From the NCBI GenBank assembly GCA_016765685.1, contig JAESPR010000097.1, positions 1-44,421 on the forward strand: DNA of 44,421 nucleotides, read 5' to 3'. The notes beneath the pieces are model-generated. The model saw nothing but the letters and a program-made list of their open reading frames with translations. It did not search any database and had not been told where the DNA came from. A program made the translations under genes and the position numbers. The DNA comes from Colwellia sp. (GTDB lineage: Bacteria; Pseudomonadota; Gammaproteobacteria; Enterobacterales; Alteromonadaceae). Positions 33,876 through 42,750 of the stretch are shown here, one piece after another (the first letter of the stretch is position 1; each line of letters opens with the position of its first letter).

Positions 33876-34772
33876 TCATTGCCCAGATACCTGATGAATA
33901 TGCACATCGCGTTGTGGGTATGGAATGTGAATTTTAGCTTCATCTAATGCGCTATAAATACCCGCATAAGCTTTATATTTTGCCTCATAAAGGTTGATGG
34001 TGGGTGTCCATAGGCGAATGGCTAAGGTAATAGCACTGTCCGAAAATTCATCAATGCCTACTTGTAATTTTCTATTTTCGCCAATAATATCAAGTGACAA
34101 CATCGTCTCTTTGAGCAGTTCAACCACTTCTAACGGGTTGTGATTGTAGGAAATCCCTACCTTTAATTCTAATAAAGAATCATGTTGTGAATTATGTAAT
34201 ATTTCACCGACAATGTGTTTGTTCGGAATAGTGATGGTAACGTCATCTTCATTTTTCAACACCGTATACGCGAGCAGCACTTCTTTAACCACACCAGTAA
34301 CACCGTCTACGGTAATAGTATCACCGACCACAAAAGGTCTAATAAGAATAATATTAAAGCCAGCGGCATAGTTAGCTAATAAGCCCTGCAAGGCTAAACC
34401 AGCACCTAGTGATATAGCACCAATGGCGGCAATAAAGGGTGTCACACTAATACCTAGTTTGCTCAGTGATATGATGGTGATCATCACCACCATCAGCATT
34501 TTAGAGGTATTAGCTAAAAACTGACTTAAGGTAATATCAAGTTGATTGCGTAGGCATAACTTTAATACCCATTTTGATACTTTACCCGCCAGTATGTAGC
34601 CAATAATAAAAATGACGAAAGCGCCAATGAGTTGAAAGCTGTAGTTAGTGAAAAATTCAATAATGATATTATAAATATTAGCAACTTGATCTATTTCTTC
34701 TTTTAATAAATTGGTTGGTGATAAATTATCAGTAGTTTGCTGGGTACTGTTATCAAGTTGAGTGGTAAGCAT
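33876..34772 (-). CDS. mscS: small-conductance mechanosensitive channel, MscS family
   Basis: This 298-aa membrane protein has three transmembrane segments. The third is the pore helix, with the Gly/Ala pattern 'AIGAISLGAGLALQGLLANY' (116-135), followed by the beta domain opening 'IRPFVVGDTITVDGVTGVV'. The C-terminal part 'YPQRDVHIHQ' is typical. The channel opens under hypo-osmotic shock to release solutes, which suits a marine organism. Length is close to E. coli MscS (286 aa). It is a single gene not obviously linked to its neighbours. Confidence 0.93.
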   Translation of the reverse strand: MLTTQLDNSTQQTTDNLSPTNLLKEEIDQVANIYNIIIEFFTNYSFQLIGAFVIFIIGYILAGKVSKWVLKLCLRNQLDITLSQFLANTSKMLMVVMITIISLSKLGISVTPFIAAIGAISLGAGLALQGLLANYAAGFNIILIRPFVVGDTITVDGVTGVVKEVLLAYTVLKNEDDVTITIPNKHIVGEILHNSQHDSLLELKVGISYNHNPLEVVELLKETMLSLDIIGENRKLQVGIDEFSDSAITLAIRLWTPTINLYEAKYKAYAGIYSALDEAKIHIPYPQRDVHIHQVSGQ

Positions 34773-34812
34773 AAGTATTCCTTAATTTTTTTGAGAGTAG
34801 ATAACATTATAT

Positions 34813-34838
34813 AAAACTAAATTTCAAAACTAAATTTC
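34813..34838. repeat. 13-bp tandem repeat upstream of mscS
   Basis: AAAACTAAATTTC occurs twice in direct succession with a further partial copy. It lies between mscS and the aldo/keto reductase gene. Confidence 0.7.
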
Positions 34839-34896
34839 AAAACAAAGTGCAACTATCGACAATCATTACACTGGATTATTTGCAGGGTCGATATTC

Positions 34897-34932
34897 TATA
34901 CTAAGGTACAGCATTATACTAAGGTACAGCAT
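34897..34932. repeat. 18-bp exact tandem duplication across the aldo/keto reductase stop codon
   Basis: TATACTAAGGTACAGCAT is repeated exactly at 34897-34914 and 34915-34932. The right copy contains the last codons and TAG stop of the reductase gene; the left copy repeats them in frame. Confidence 0.85.
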
Positions 34933-35821
34933 TGCCATTTCTTGCCTCAAGCAAACGGTACCAATCGTCATGGCTATAATTCAATTCTAGTGCTTTTTTA
35001 GCCGCATGAATACGCTCAGGTGTGGTCGAGCCTATTATCGGGCAAATGTTGGCAGGATGTTTTAATAACCAAGCTAATATTAGTTGCCATGGTTGGCAAT
35101 CATATCTTCGTGCTTGTTGGGCTAACTCGGTTTCAATACGCACTTGGTCATGGTTTGAAAAAGTATTGCCCCATGCAGGGTAAACCACCCCACCAAGCGG
35201 ACACCAAGCAATAGGTGTTATGCCTAATTGTTGACATTGATCCAAGGTGCCGTCTGTGAAGCTACTAATGTTGTGAATATTAATTTCTATTTGATTCACT
35301 AATAGCGGTTCATTTAAAGCAGATTGCAGTAAAGATACTTGTGATGGTGAGAAGTTACTAACGCCAAAGTTTTTCACTTTACCACTGGCTTTTAACTGTT
35401 GAAACGTTTGTGCAACATCACTAGCATTAAATAGATAATCAGGGCGATGCAATAAAAAAAGATCTAAATAGTCAGTATTTAAGCGCTTTAAACTAGTTTC
35501 AACTTGTTGTGTTAGATAACGATTAGAAAAATCGTAATACTGTGGACTTCTATTGTTAGCGACACGAATACCGGCTTTAGAGGTAATTATCATGTGGTCG
35601 CGTAAACGTGGAGACTCTTTTAATAACTCACCAAAAAGGCTTTCGCATTCCCCACTGCCATAAATGTCGGCGTGATCAAAGTGATTGTAACCTGCCTCAA
35701 TAGCCGCTTGAATAGCTTGTTTGCCTTTGGCTCTACCTTTAGCAGAGTTATCACCAGCAATACGCATGCAGCCGTAAATTAGGCGAGAAGAATGTTGCTG
35801 TGCAAGTTTAATTTTTTTCAT
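34919..35821 (-). CDS. aldo/keto reductase (YdhF type)
   Basis: This 300-aa cytoplasmic NADPH-dependent oxidoreductase is of the aldo/keto reductase superfamily. The catalytic tetrad is visible: Asp49 and Tyr54 in 'FDHADIYGSG', Lys82 in 'ITSKAGIR', and His125 in 'LFLLHRPDYL'. The C-terminal cofactor loop is 'PIIGSTTPERIHAA'. It is closest by eye to E. coli YdhF. It starts 31 nt after the second halogenase gene on the same strand, so it may share that transcript. Substrate is unknown. Its end carries an 18-bp tandem duplication. Confidence 0.9.
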   Translation of the reverse strand: MKKIKLAQQHSSRLIYGCMRIAGDNSAKGRAKGKQAIQAAIEAGYNHFDHADIYGSGECESLFGELLKESPRLRDHMIITSKAGIRVANNRSPQYYDFSNRYLTQQVETSLKRLNTDYLDLFLLHRPDYLFNASDVAQTFQQLKASGKVKNFGVSNFSPSQVSLLQSALNEPLLVNQIEINIHNISSFTDGTLDQCQQLGITPIAWCPLGGVVYPAWGNTFSNHDQVRIETELAQQARRYDCQPWQLILAWLLKHPANICPIIGSTTPERIHAAKKALELNYSHDDWYRLLEARNGNAVP

Positions 35822-35852
35822 TTTTTCTCAGAATTTAGTTATCAAGGTAAAT

Positions 35853-37391
35853 TTATTTCGGTGAAAAGTGGCAATGTTTTTTTAAATAATCTTCATGTTT
35901 AGGTAAGTTTTTAACGGTTTCCGCCATAATAGTATGAAAAGATTTCATCGTGCGTGGTAAATCAATTTGTTGTTTGTAGCTCATAATGGGCGCGACACTT
36001 TTAGGTAATATACCTTGCCCAGTTAATACCGCTAACCAATTGTCATGCTTGAATAAGTCTCTACCATTAATTTCTAAATGGCCATGGCTGGAAAATAAAT
36101 CTATTTGATGCTGCAATGAATCAGGCACCGTCATATGCTGACAATAACGCCAGAATTCACTGTCATCACGCTTGGTGGCTTTATAATGCAAAATAATGAA
36201 ATTGCGAATATGTTCATATTCTTCAATAGTTAAATTATTAAACTGTTTAGCGTTAATTTCATCACAGTGTTTATTAGGAAAATGGCTAACTAAGCGCATA
36301 ATGGCTCGTTGGATCAAATGCAAACTGGTGGACTCTAACGGCTCTAAAAACCCCGCCGATAAACCAATAGCCACACAGTTTTTATGCATAAATTTTTCAC
36401 GGCGACCCACGTTAAAATTAATTACTCTAGGCTCAGTTAACAATTCACCGTCAACATCGCCCAGCAATTCATCCATGGCGCTTTGTTCATCAATAAACTC
36501 ACTACAATGCACAGAGCCATTGCCCATACGAGTTTGCAGAGGAATGCGCCATTGCCAACCTGATTGATTAGCGATAGAGCGAGTATAGGGGGTAATCGCT
36601 TTTACATGACTAGTTTGTACGGCAATAGCGCGATTACATAATAAGTGCTCTGACCAATCAACAAATTTAACTCCTAACGTTTTTTCAATCAGTAAGGCTG
36701 CACTGCCGCTACAATCAATAAAAAAATCACCAGAGATTTTTTGGCCACTGGCTAAGGTTACCGAACTAATAAAGCCACTGTGAGCATGAGTGTCAACCTT
36801 GATAATTTTGCCTTCCTGCCTGATTACGCCTCGTTTTTCGGCATAACGGCGTAAATAATTAGCATATAAACCAGCATCAAAATGGTAGGCATAATCAAAA
36901 CCAGAAAATAACGATTTAGGGTCTTTTGACGGTAATGCAAACTTGTTATGTTTGGCTAAATGCCACGCACTGGCGTAGTCTTGTAGCGTTTTTTTACTGT
37001 CGACACTAGTGCCTGTTGCTCGATGTTTATTCCAAAAATACGAAAAAGGGATATAGTCAAAATCAACAGCAAAACGACCAAAAGGATGAAAATACTGATG
37101 ATCCAGCTGCGGCCAATTTTCAAAACTGATGCCGAGCTTAATGGAACCATTACAATGTTTTAAAAAATCATTTTCGTCGATGCCTAACATACGATTAAAT
37201 GTTTTTATTGGCGGTATGGTCGCTTCGCCTACGCCAATAGTGCCAATACTGTCGGACTCAATTAGGGTAATGTTAACGGTTGAGCCTTTTGTGCCACATT
37301 CAAGTTGCTTCGATAACATTGCGGCGGTCATCCAACCGGCCGAGCCACCGCCAACAATAACGATATTTTCTATTTGATCTGTTACGGACAT
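35853..37391 (-). CDS. flavin-dependent tryptophan halogenase-like protein 2
   Basis: This 512-aa enzyme has the FAD-binding 'IVIVGGGSAGWMTAAML' (glycines 14-19), the family signature 'GWQWRIP' (278-284), and 'GFLEPLESTSLHLIQ' (348-361). From memory of PrnA/RebH, the halide-channel lysine corresponds to Lys85 in 'NGSIKLGISFENW' and the active-site Glu-Ser to Glu353-Ser354. Both are kept. Such enzymes use FADH2, oxygen and halide to halogenate indoles or other aromatics. Members beside TonB receptors often have no known substrate. It lies 21 nt downstream of its paralogue and 31 nt upstream of the reductase. A flavin reductase gene is not seen. Start supported by AGGAT. Confidence 0.88.
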   Translation of the reverse strand: MSVTDQIENIVIVGGGSAGWMTAAMLSKQLECGTKGSTVNITLIESDSIGTIGVGEATIPPIKTFNRMLGIDENDFLKHCNGSIKLGISFENWPQLDHQYFHPFGRFAVDFDYIPFSYFWNKHRATGTSVDSKKTLQDYASAWHLAKHNKFALPSKDPKSLFSGFDYAYHFDAGLYANYLRRYAEKRGVIRQEGKIIKVDTHAHSGFISSVTLASGQKISGDFFIDCSGSAALLIEKTLGVKFVDWSEHLLCNRAIAVQTSHVKAITPYTRSIANQSGWQWRIPLQTRMGNGSVHCSEFIDEQSAMDELLGDVDGELLTEPRVINFNVGRREKFMHKNCVAIGLSAGFLEPLESTSLHLIQRAIMRLVSHFPNKHCDEINAKQFNNLTIEEYEHIRNFIILHYKATKRDDSEFWRYCQHMTVPDSLQHQIDLFSSHGHLEINGRDLFKHDNWLAVLTGQGILPKSVAPIMSYKQQIDLPRTMKSFHTIMAETVKNLPKHEDYLKKHCHFSPK

Positions 37392-37412
37392 TTTTCTATC
37401 CTAGTTGTTAGT

Positions 37413-38963
37413 CTATTTTTTCAAAAAAAGTTTATGATCGGTAAAGTTTAACGCACTGCGTTTGATAAATTGGTCTATATGCACTAAATCATATTTTTGT
37501 GCTTGGGCATTCATCGCTAGTTTATTGTTGGTTTCAGGAAAAACACCATAACCGGCTAAAATAGCATGCCACGACACTGGCGGATAAAAGCTAACCATAT
37601 CGGGTTGAATCAATGCTTTATTCAAGTCTTCACCTTTTAACCAACACTGTACTATTTTTTTCAGATTGTTAGAAATATTAGGGTTTTCACTATTTTTCCG
37701 CCAGTACTCGGTATCGTCTCGGTTACTTAAACGATAGTGAGCAACAATGTAATCACGAATCCCATCAAAACGGGCATTCATTTTTTGATTGAATTGATTT
37801 TGACAAGATTCGCTTTTTTTATCGCTAGTAAAAGCGTTAGTAAAATTAGCGGTACTGTAAGCATCGATAAACCCTTCAATAGTTTCTTGCACAAAATGCA
37901 AAGCAGTTGCCTCTAACGGTTCAATAAAACCTTGTGATAAGCCGATGGCAACACAGTTTTTATGCCAATGTTTTTCAACACGACCAACCTTCATTTTTAA
38001 ATGGTTGGCTTCAATGTTGGTGTTGGTAAGGCCTAGTTTCTCTCTCAGCTCAGCTTCGGCTTGTTCAGGCGAGCAAAAGTTTGAGCTATAAACATAACCG
38101 TTGCCGGTACGATTTATAAGCGGAATATCCCATGCCCAGCCGTATTTCATTGCCGTTGAAATAGTTTGTGAATTTAATTTTTCACCCTTAACATGCGGTG
38201 TCGCAATAGTGACCGCGCTATCATTAAATAAATTATCTTTAAAGCTGATAAAAGGCACTTTTAAGGTTTTTTGCAGTAAAATACTGGCAAAACCGGTGCA
38301 ATCAATAAATAAGTCACCGCTGATCTGTTGATCACTAGCTAAGATCAGTTGTTCAATATTGCCATATTCAGCCAAGCTCACCTTAGTCACCGTTGCTTTA
38401 ATATGTTTAACACCCTTTTTCACCGCAACTTTACCGAGGTATTTCCCTAGCAGCACAGCGTCAAAGTGATAACCATAGCTAATATCAAAGGGGAAGTTTT
38501 CATTACCAATAGGCGCTTTTTGCTGCTTAGCTAAGGTGGCCGCTAAAAAGAAGCGGTCGACGGTACTGTCAACATCATAACCTTGGCGTTTATATTGAGT
38601 ATTGTGTACAAAAGCGGGTGCAGTATGGGCGTCAATGATTGAAGTGAACGGATGAAAGTAGCTAGGAAATTCGTTCCTGCCAGACCAATTTTTAAATAAA
38701 ATACCATTTTTGTAAGTGGCATTACATGCGGGCATCCAGTCTTGTTCTTGTACACCAATCTTGTCAAAAAAAGTTTTTAATTGCGGAGTAGAGCCTTCAC
38801 CAACACCAATAACGCCAATGGTGGGCGATTCAATTAAGGTAATTGAAACTTGGTTAGCTGCCATTTGTGCTTGCCAGTGTGCCGCCATTAAGTTAGCGGT
38901 CATCCAACCGGCGGTGCCGCCACCTAAAATGATAATGTTATGACAGTTGTTTTTTTTATTCAT
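37413..38963 (-). CDS. flavin-dependent tryptophan halogenase-like protein 1
   Basis: This 516-aa paralogue of the next gene has 'IIILGGGTAGWMTANLM' at the N-terminus, 'GWAWDIP' (275-281) and 'GFIEPLEATALHFVQ'. The lysine matching PrnA Lys79 is Lys85 in 'NATYKNGILFKNW'. The Glu-Ser pair of PrnA reads Glu351-Ala352 here, a change at a residue close to the active site. It is the first gene of a probable halogenase-halogenase-reductase operon. Only 20 nt separate its start from the REP array, so no promoter is visible between them. Transcription must start within the array or come from the receptor gene beyond it. Confidence 0.88.
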   Translation of the reverse strand: MNKKNNCHNIIILGGGTAGWMTANLMAAHWQAQMAANQVSITLIESPTIGVIGVGEGSTPQLKTFFDKIGVQEQDWMPACNATYKNGILFKNWSGRNEFPSYFHPFTSIIDAHTAPAFVHNTQYKRQGYDVDSTVDRFFLAATLAKQQKAPIGNENFPFDISYGYHFDAVLLGKYLGKVAVKKGVKHIKATVTKVSLAEYGNIEQLILASDQQISGDLFIDCTGFASILLQKTLKVPFISFKDNLFNDSAVTIATPHVKGEKLNSQTISTAMKYGWAWDIPLINRTGNGYVYSSNFCSPEQAEAELREKLGLTNTNIEANHLKMKVGRVEKHWHKNCVAIGLSQGFIEPLEATALHFVQETIEGFIDAYSTANFTNAFTSDKKSESCQNQFNQKMNARFDGIRDYIVAHYRLSNRDDTEYWRKNSENPNISNNLKKIVQCWLKGEDLNKALIQPDMVSFYPPVSWHAILAGYGVFPETNNKLAMNAQAQKYDLVHIDQFIKRSALNFTDHKLFLKK

Positions 38964-38983
38964 TTAAAAACCTTAATATTACC

Positions 38984-39473
38984 TTGTCGAGGCAAGCATC
39001 GACCTACAGTTCAATTTAGCACTGTCAGTTGGCTTGTAGGTCGTCACGAGTGAAACGAGGCGCGGCAAGTAGCTTTGTCGAGGCAAGCATCAACCTACAG
39101 TTCAATTTAACACTGTCAGTTGGCTTGTAGGTCGTCACGAGTGAACGAGGCGCGACAAACAAACTTGTCGAGGCATATCATCGACCTACAGCTCCATTTA
39201 GCACTGTTAGTTGGCTTGTAGGTCGTCACGAGTGAACAAGGCGCGACAAACAAACTTGTCGAGGCATATCATCGACCTACAGCTCAATTTAGCACTGTCA
39301 GTTGGCTTGTAGATCGTCACGAGTGAACGAGGCGTGACAAATAAACTTGTTAAGGCATATCATCGACCTACAGTTCAATTTAGCACTGTCAGTTGGCTTG
39401 TAGGTCGTCACGAGTGAAACGAGGCGCGACAAGCGCAAGCATCAACCTACAGTTCAATTTAACATTGTCAATT
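38984..39473. repeat. tandem REP/BIME array, five units plus a partial sixth
   Basis: Units begin at 38984, 39075, 39165, 39256 and 39347 (period 90-91 bp), each about 85 bp with a 5-7 nt linker; a truncated half-unit covers 39433-39473. Each unit reads TTGTCGAGGC, CGACCTACA, a 20-odd nt centre with CACTGTCAGTTGGC, TGTAGGTCG, CACGAGTGAA, and CGACAA. It thus contains two inverted REPs with GTAG heads facing the centre. Unit-to-unit differences are few. No RAYT transposase gene is in the window. The array fills most of the gap between the halogenase gene and the receptor gene. Confidence 0.9.
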
Positions 39474-39482
39474 TACAAACAA

Positions 39483-39518
39483 AAAGAGCAATACCCATAT
39501 TACAAAGTATTGCTCTTT
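39483..39518 (-). terminator. terminator of the TonB-dependent receptor gene
   Basis: A perfect 12-bp stem (39483-39494 with 39507-39518), AAAGAGCAATAC paired with GTATTGCTCTTT, begins 20 nt after the receptor stop. T residues follow on the minus strand. Confidence 0.85.
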
Positions 39519-39537
39519 ATTTTTATCCATTTACCGT

Positions 39538-42510
39538 TTACATAGTGTAGTTCACACCAAAGTAAATTGTGCGACCAAAGTACTGAATAGTACCGGTGCG
39601 CGTAGTGTCACCAAAGTAAGAAAGGTTTGGTTCATCAGTAATATTATCCGCAGAAATAACCGCTTGCAGGTTTTCAGTGAACTTATAAGATACTTGCGCT
39701 GAAACAACTGTTTCTTCTTGGAAATAGGCCCATTCATCATCACCAACCGCTATTTGTCTACTTAAATAAGCAGAACGATAACGACCACTCACTCGAGCTT
39801 CGAACTTGTCATCCCATTCGTAGAATAAGGTTGCACTTAGTACACGAGGAGATAAACCAGGAAGAGGAGATAGTAGGTCACTTTCACCAGGAACTAATGA
39901 AGGTACTTCAATTTCGCTTTCAGTATAAGAGAAGTTAACATTAGCACCTAAGCCTGATAAATAACCAGGCAAAAAGGTAAAGGTTTGGGTATAACCAATT
40001 TCAATACCACGGATATAACCAGCGTCACCATTGTTTTCAGCATGATCATACACACCATTTTCCCAAAGTAACTCATTACCCAATTCATCTTCTACTTTAT
40101 TAGCAGGAATAGAGGGTAGTGCAAAACCATTGGCTTCAAAATCATAATCATTCTCTGAAAGTGTACTAACCATATTTTCAATGTCTTTGTACCAAAGTGC
40201 AACGACGAAAGCGCCGTCAGTTTCAGTAAAATAATGCTCAAAAGAAAGATCAAACTGATCAGCATAGAAAGGGCGTAATTTAGGGCTAGTATTGCTGTCT
40301 AAGCCAATATAGTTACGACCATCACCATCACGGTCAACGTCAAAGCGCCAGTTACCACTGTTGGCCATGGTAGGCATTTCAGGACGAGACATTACTTTGG
40401 CGTAAGCAAAACGTATTTGATCATCGTCAGTTACTTGAAAGTTTAAATTAAATGACGGTAAAACGTCGGTGTAACTTTCGCTCACCTTTTTGTATACCCA
40501 TTCATTGCTAGTGCCACCAACATCATCAGGAATAACATCGCCATTGCCTGAGCCTACATTAACTAAACCGGTACTGCTTTGGGTTGAATCAACATAACGC
40601 ACACCAACATTACCTGTTAGTGGGATACCAAAAACTTTGGTATCAATGTTTAGCTGCAAATAAGCTGCTAATACTTCTTCTTCCACTATGTTATTTTGGG
40701 TCATAGTCCAGCTATGATCCCAATCACGTACTGGTGTGCGGTCAATGCCCGGGAGCCAAGCGTTTAAAATAGCATTATTATTAACCGATAAGAAACTTGG
40801 CATACCTGATAGTTCGCCGCCAATATTAGTTACCGTTGAGTTACTGCTATCTAACATAAAGGGCGAAAAGCGTGCAGTTTCAATTATGTTGCCATCAGCA
40901 TCGAAGCCAAAAGTTATGTATTGACCACTACGCATATTACCGTCAGTAGTACCGTATAAGAAACGACCGCGGCCTAGCTCATATTCACGTTGTGACGCAC
41001 GCGCACCAAATTCAACGGAACTGAATATGTCACTTTCTAATTGATAAGCAAAATCGACTTTTATCGCGTCAGAAGAGTTAGACTCAATGTGTGGATAAGA
41101 TTCGGCACTGGTAACCATCATTTTAGAGGTATCAGTAAAGTCTTGGTTAAAGTCCAAGTTAGGGTTATTCAAGCCATTTAATTGATAGCTAAAAACAATA
41201 TTGTCATCAATAATTGGCGTTGCCGCACTTGAGTCAACAAAGTAAGCCATACGCATAACCTGATCTTTATAGTTTTCATCACCGGCAGAATGAGAAATAT
41301 CCACAGTCATCATCAAGTCATCACTGATATCCCACTCACCACGTAGACCAAACGCCGACGAGGTGCTTTCAGTAGTATTATCATCAGCTTGAGTTTCTAT
41401 ATTCAAATCACGAGAAGAACCAGGATATGGCGGTGCGAGTGCAGTGCCATTGGGGTCACGATAAATAGTACCCCCTACCAATGCACCGTTGGCATAAAGC
41501 GGATTATCAATTAATAAGGTCGAGCCTGGGGTGGCTATATTTTTGATGCCAGAAACACGTAAACCACGATCCCATACATTAGAATCAAATTTTGAGTAGA
41601 AACCATCAAATTGGAAACGTACGTCATCTCTTGGCTCCCAGTTTAAGGCGAAAGTGACAGCATTACGTTCATTCTCACCACCACGTTCATTAATTTCAAA
41701 ACCATCCGAAATTAAAATACTTGTCGGTGCACCATCATATGCGGCAGATAAGTCTTGCTCTTCAAATTTATAGTTAACAAAGCGACTTGATACGGTAGGT
41801 TGAAACATATTAGCCCAACCGACAGACAAGCCTAAGGTTTCATCTAAAAACTTGCCTTGATAAGACAAAGTTAAACGACGACCAAAGGTATCAGAGTCTT
41901 CGTTGTCAGCGGCAGCTTCGTTGTAGTTACCATGGATAGAAGCACGGAATTTTTGATCTTCTTCAATGTCTAAAGCATTGGCCGTTTCTAAGTTAATGGT
42001 TGCGGCAACACCGCCTTCAATCAACGACGCCTTTTGTGATTTATAGACTTGCGCTTGTGTGATGAGTTCTGACGGGAAAATATCAAACTCAATTGAACGA
42101 CCGCCACTGGTTGAGACCATTTCACGACCATTTAAGGTGGAAAAAACAAAACCACCAGATAAACCACGTACGTTCAACTCACTTGACTGACCATCAATAC
42201 GTACTGAGGTAACACCGGGTAAACGGGTTAATGAGTCGGCAATTGAGACATCAGGTAAACCACCAATGTCATCGGCTGATATGGCGTCAACCACGGTATC
42301 TGAAAAACGCTTGGTGTTTAGCGACTTGATTATGCTGCCTCTAAAACCGGTTACTTCAATTACTTCTACTTGATCTTCGGCTTCTTTTTCTTTTGCTGCA
42401 TTAGGAGTTTGTTCTGCTTCTGCGGCCATCGTATAATTTGGTATAGCAGCAAGTTGTAATCCCCCAAGCATTAACGCTAATGAAAGCGCACTGGGCTTAA
42501 ATGTTTTCAT
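39538..42510 (-). CDS. TonB-dependent outer-membrane receptor, probable maltodextrin transporter
   Basis: This 990-aa protein has a signal peptide (1-30, 'ALSLALMLGGLQLAAIPNY'), an acidic linker, and a TonB box in 'VEVIEVTGFRGSIIKSL' (about 48-64). The plug domain contains 'LPDVSIADSLTRLPGVTSVR' and 'LNVRGLSGGFVFSTLNGREM'. A long beta-barrel ends in aromatic 'TIYFGVNYTM'. It should import maltodextrins across the outer membrane using TonB energy, like Caulobacter MalA. The substrate is inferred from two predicted MalR operators upstream and the divergent pullulanase-like gene. A good ribosome site (AAGGAA) precedes the ATG. There is no SusD, as usual in Proteobacteria. Confidence 0.93.
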   Translation of the reverse strand: MKTFKPSALSLALMLGGLQLAAIPNYTMAAEAEQTPNAAKEKEAEDQVEVIEVTGFRGSIIKSLNTKRFSDTVVDAISADDIGGLPDVSIADSLTRLPGVTSVRIDGQSSELNVRGLSGGFVFSTLNGREMVSTSGGRSIEFDIFPSELITQAQVYKSQKASLIEGGVAATINLETANALDIEEDQKFRASIHGNYNEAAADNEDSDTFGRRLTLSYQGKFLDETLGLSVGWANMFQPTVSSRFVNYKFEEQDLSAAYDGAPTSILISDGFEINERGGENERNAVTFALNWEPRDDVRFQFDGFYSKFDSNVWDRGLRVSGIKNIATPGSTLLIDNPLYANGALVGGTIYRDPNGTALAPPYPGSSRDLNIETQADDNTTESTSSAFGLRGEWDISDDLMMTVDISHSAGDENYKDQVMRMAYFVDSSAATPIIDDNIVFSYQLNGLNNPNLDFNQDFTDTSKMMVTSAESYPHIESNSSDAIKVDFAYQLESDIFSSVEFGARASQREYELGRGRFLYGTTDGNMRSGQYITFGFDADGNIIETARFSPFMLDSSNSTVTNIGGELSGMPSFLSVNNNAILNAWLPGIDRTPVRDWDHSWTMTQNNIVEEEVLAAYLQLNIDTKVFGIPLTGNVGVRYVDSTQSSTGLVNVGSGNGDVIPDDVGGTSNEWVYKKVSESYTDVLPSFNLNFQVTDDDQIRFAYAKVMSRPEMPTMANSGNWRFDVDRDGDGRNYIGLDSNTSPKLRPFYADQFDLSFEHYFTETDGAFVVALWYKDIENMVSTLSENDYDFEANGFALPSIPANKVEDELGNELLWENGVYDHAENNGDAGYIRGIEIGYTQTFTFLPGYLSGLGANVNFSYTESEIEVPSLVPGESDLLSPLPGLSPRVLSATLFYEWDDKFEARVSGRYRSAYLSRQIAVGDDEWAYFQEETVVSAQVSYKFTENLQAVISADNITDEPNLSYFGDTTRTGTIQYFGRTIYFGVNYTM

Positions 42511-42720
42511 GTGTATTCCTTAAGGCAAGTTATATTTATGCTTAATGTTTTATGCTCAATGCTTAGCGTTAGCAGGCATCATGCTGTCATTTGTTACCTT
42601 GGTGTTGTTATCGGAATGTAACTTTATATACACTATTATTTAGTAATTTTTTGTTTCATTAATTTTTTTTCAGCAAATCGAGTGTAAAACAACCAAATCA
42701 AAAAACAAGCAATTGTTCAC

Positions 42721-42734
42721 TGCATACGTATGCA
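42721..42734. promoter_or_regulatory. predicted MalR operator (receptor / pullulanase, site 1)
   Basis: TGCATACGTATGCA, the one fully symmetric copy in the window and so the best estimate of the ideal site. Confidence 0.85.
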
Positions 42735-42750
42735 GCTAAGAATCCTGCTA

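Noticed and set aside
36196-36567. 123-codon open frame opposite the second halogenase gene
   Set aside because: It is antisense to an intact gene with family motifs, and it has no ribosome site.
38984-39473. Regular repeats with short spacers resembling a CRISPR array
   Set aside because: Units are about 85 bp, internally palindromic, and separated by near-identical 5-7 nt linkers. There are no unique spacers and no cas genes.
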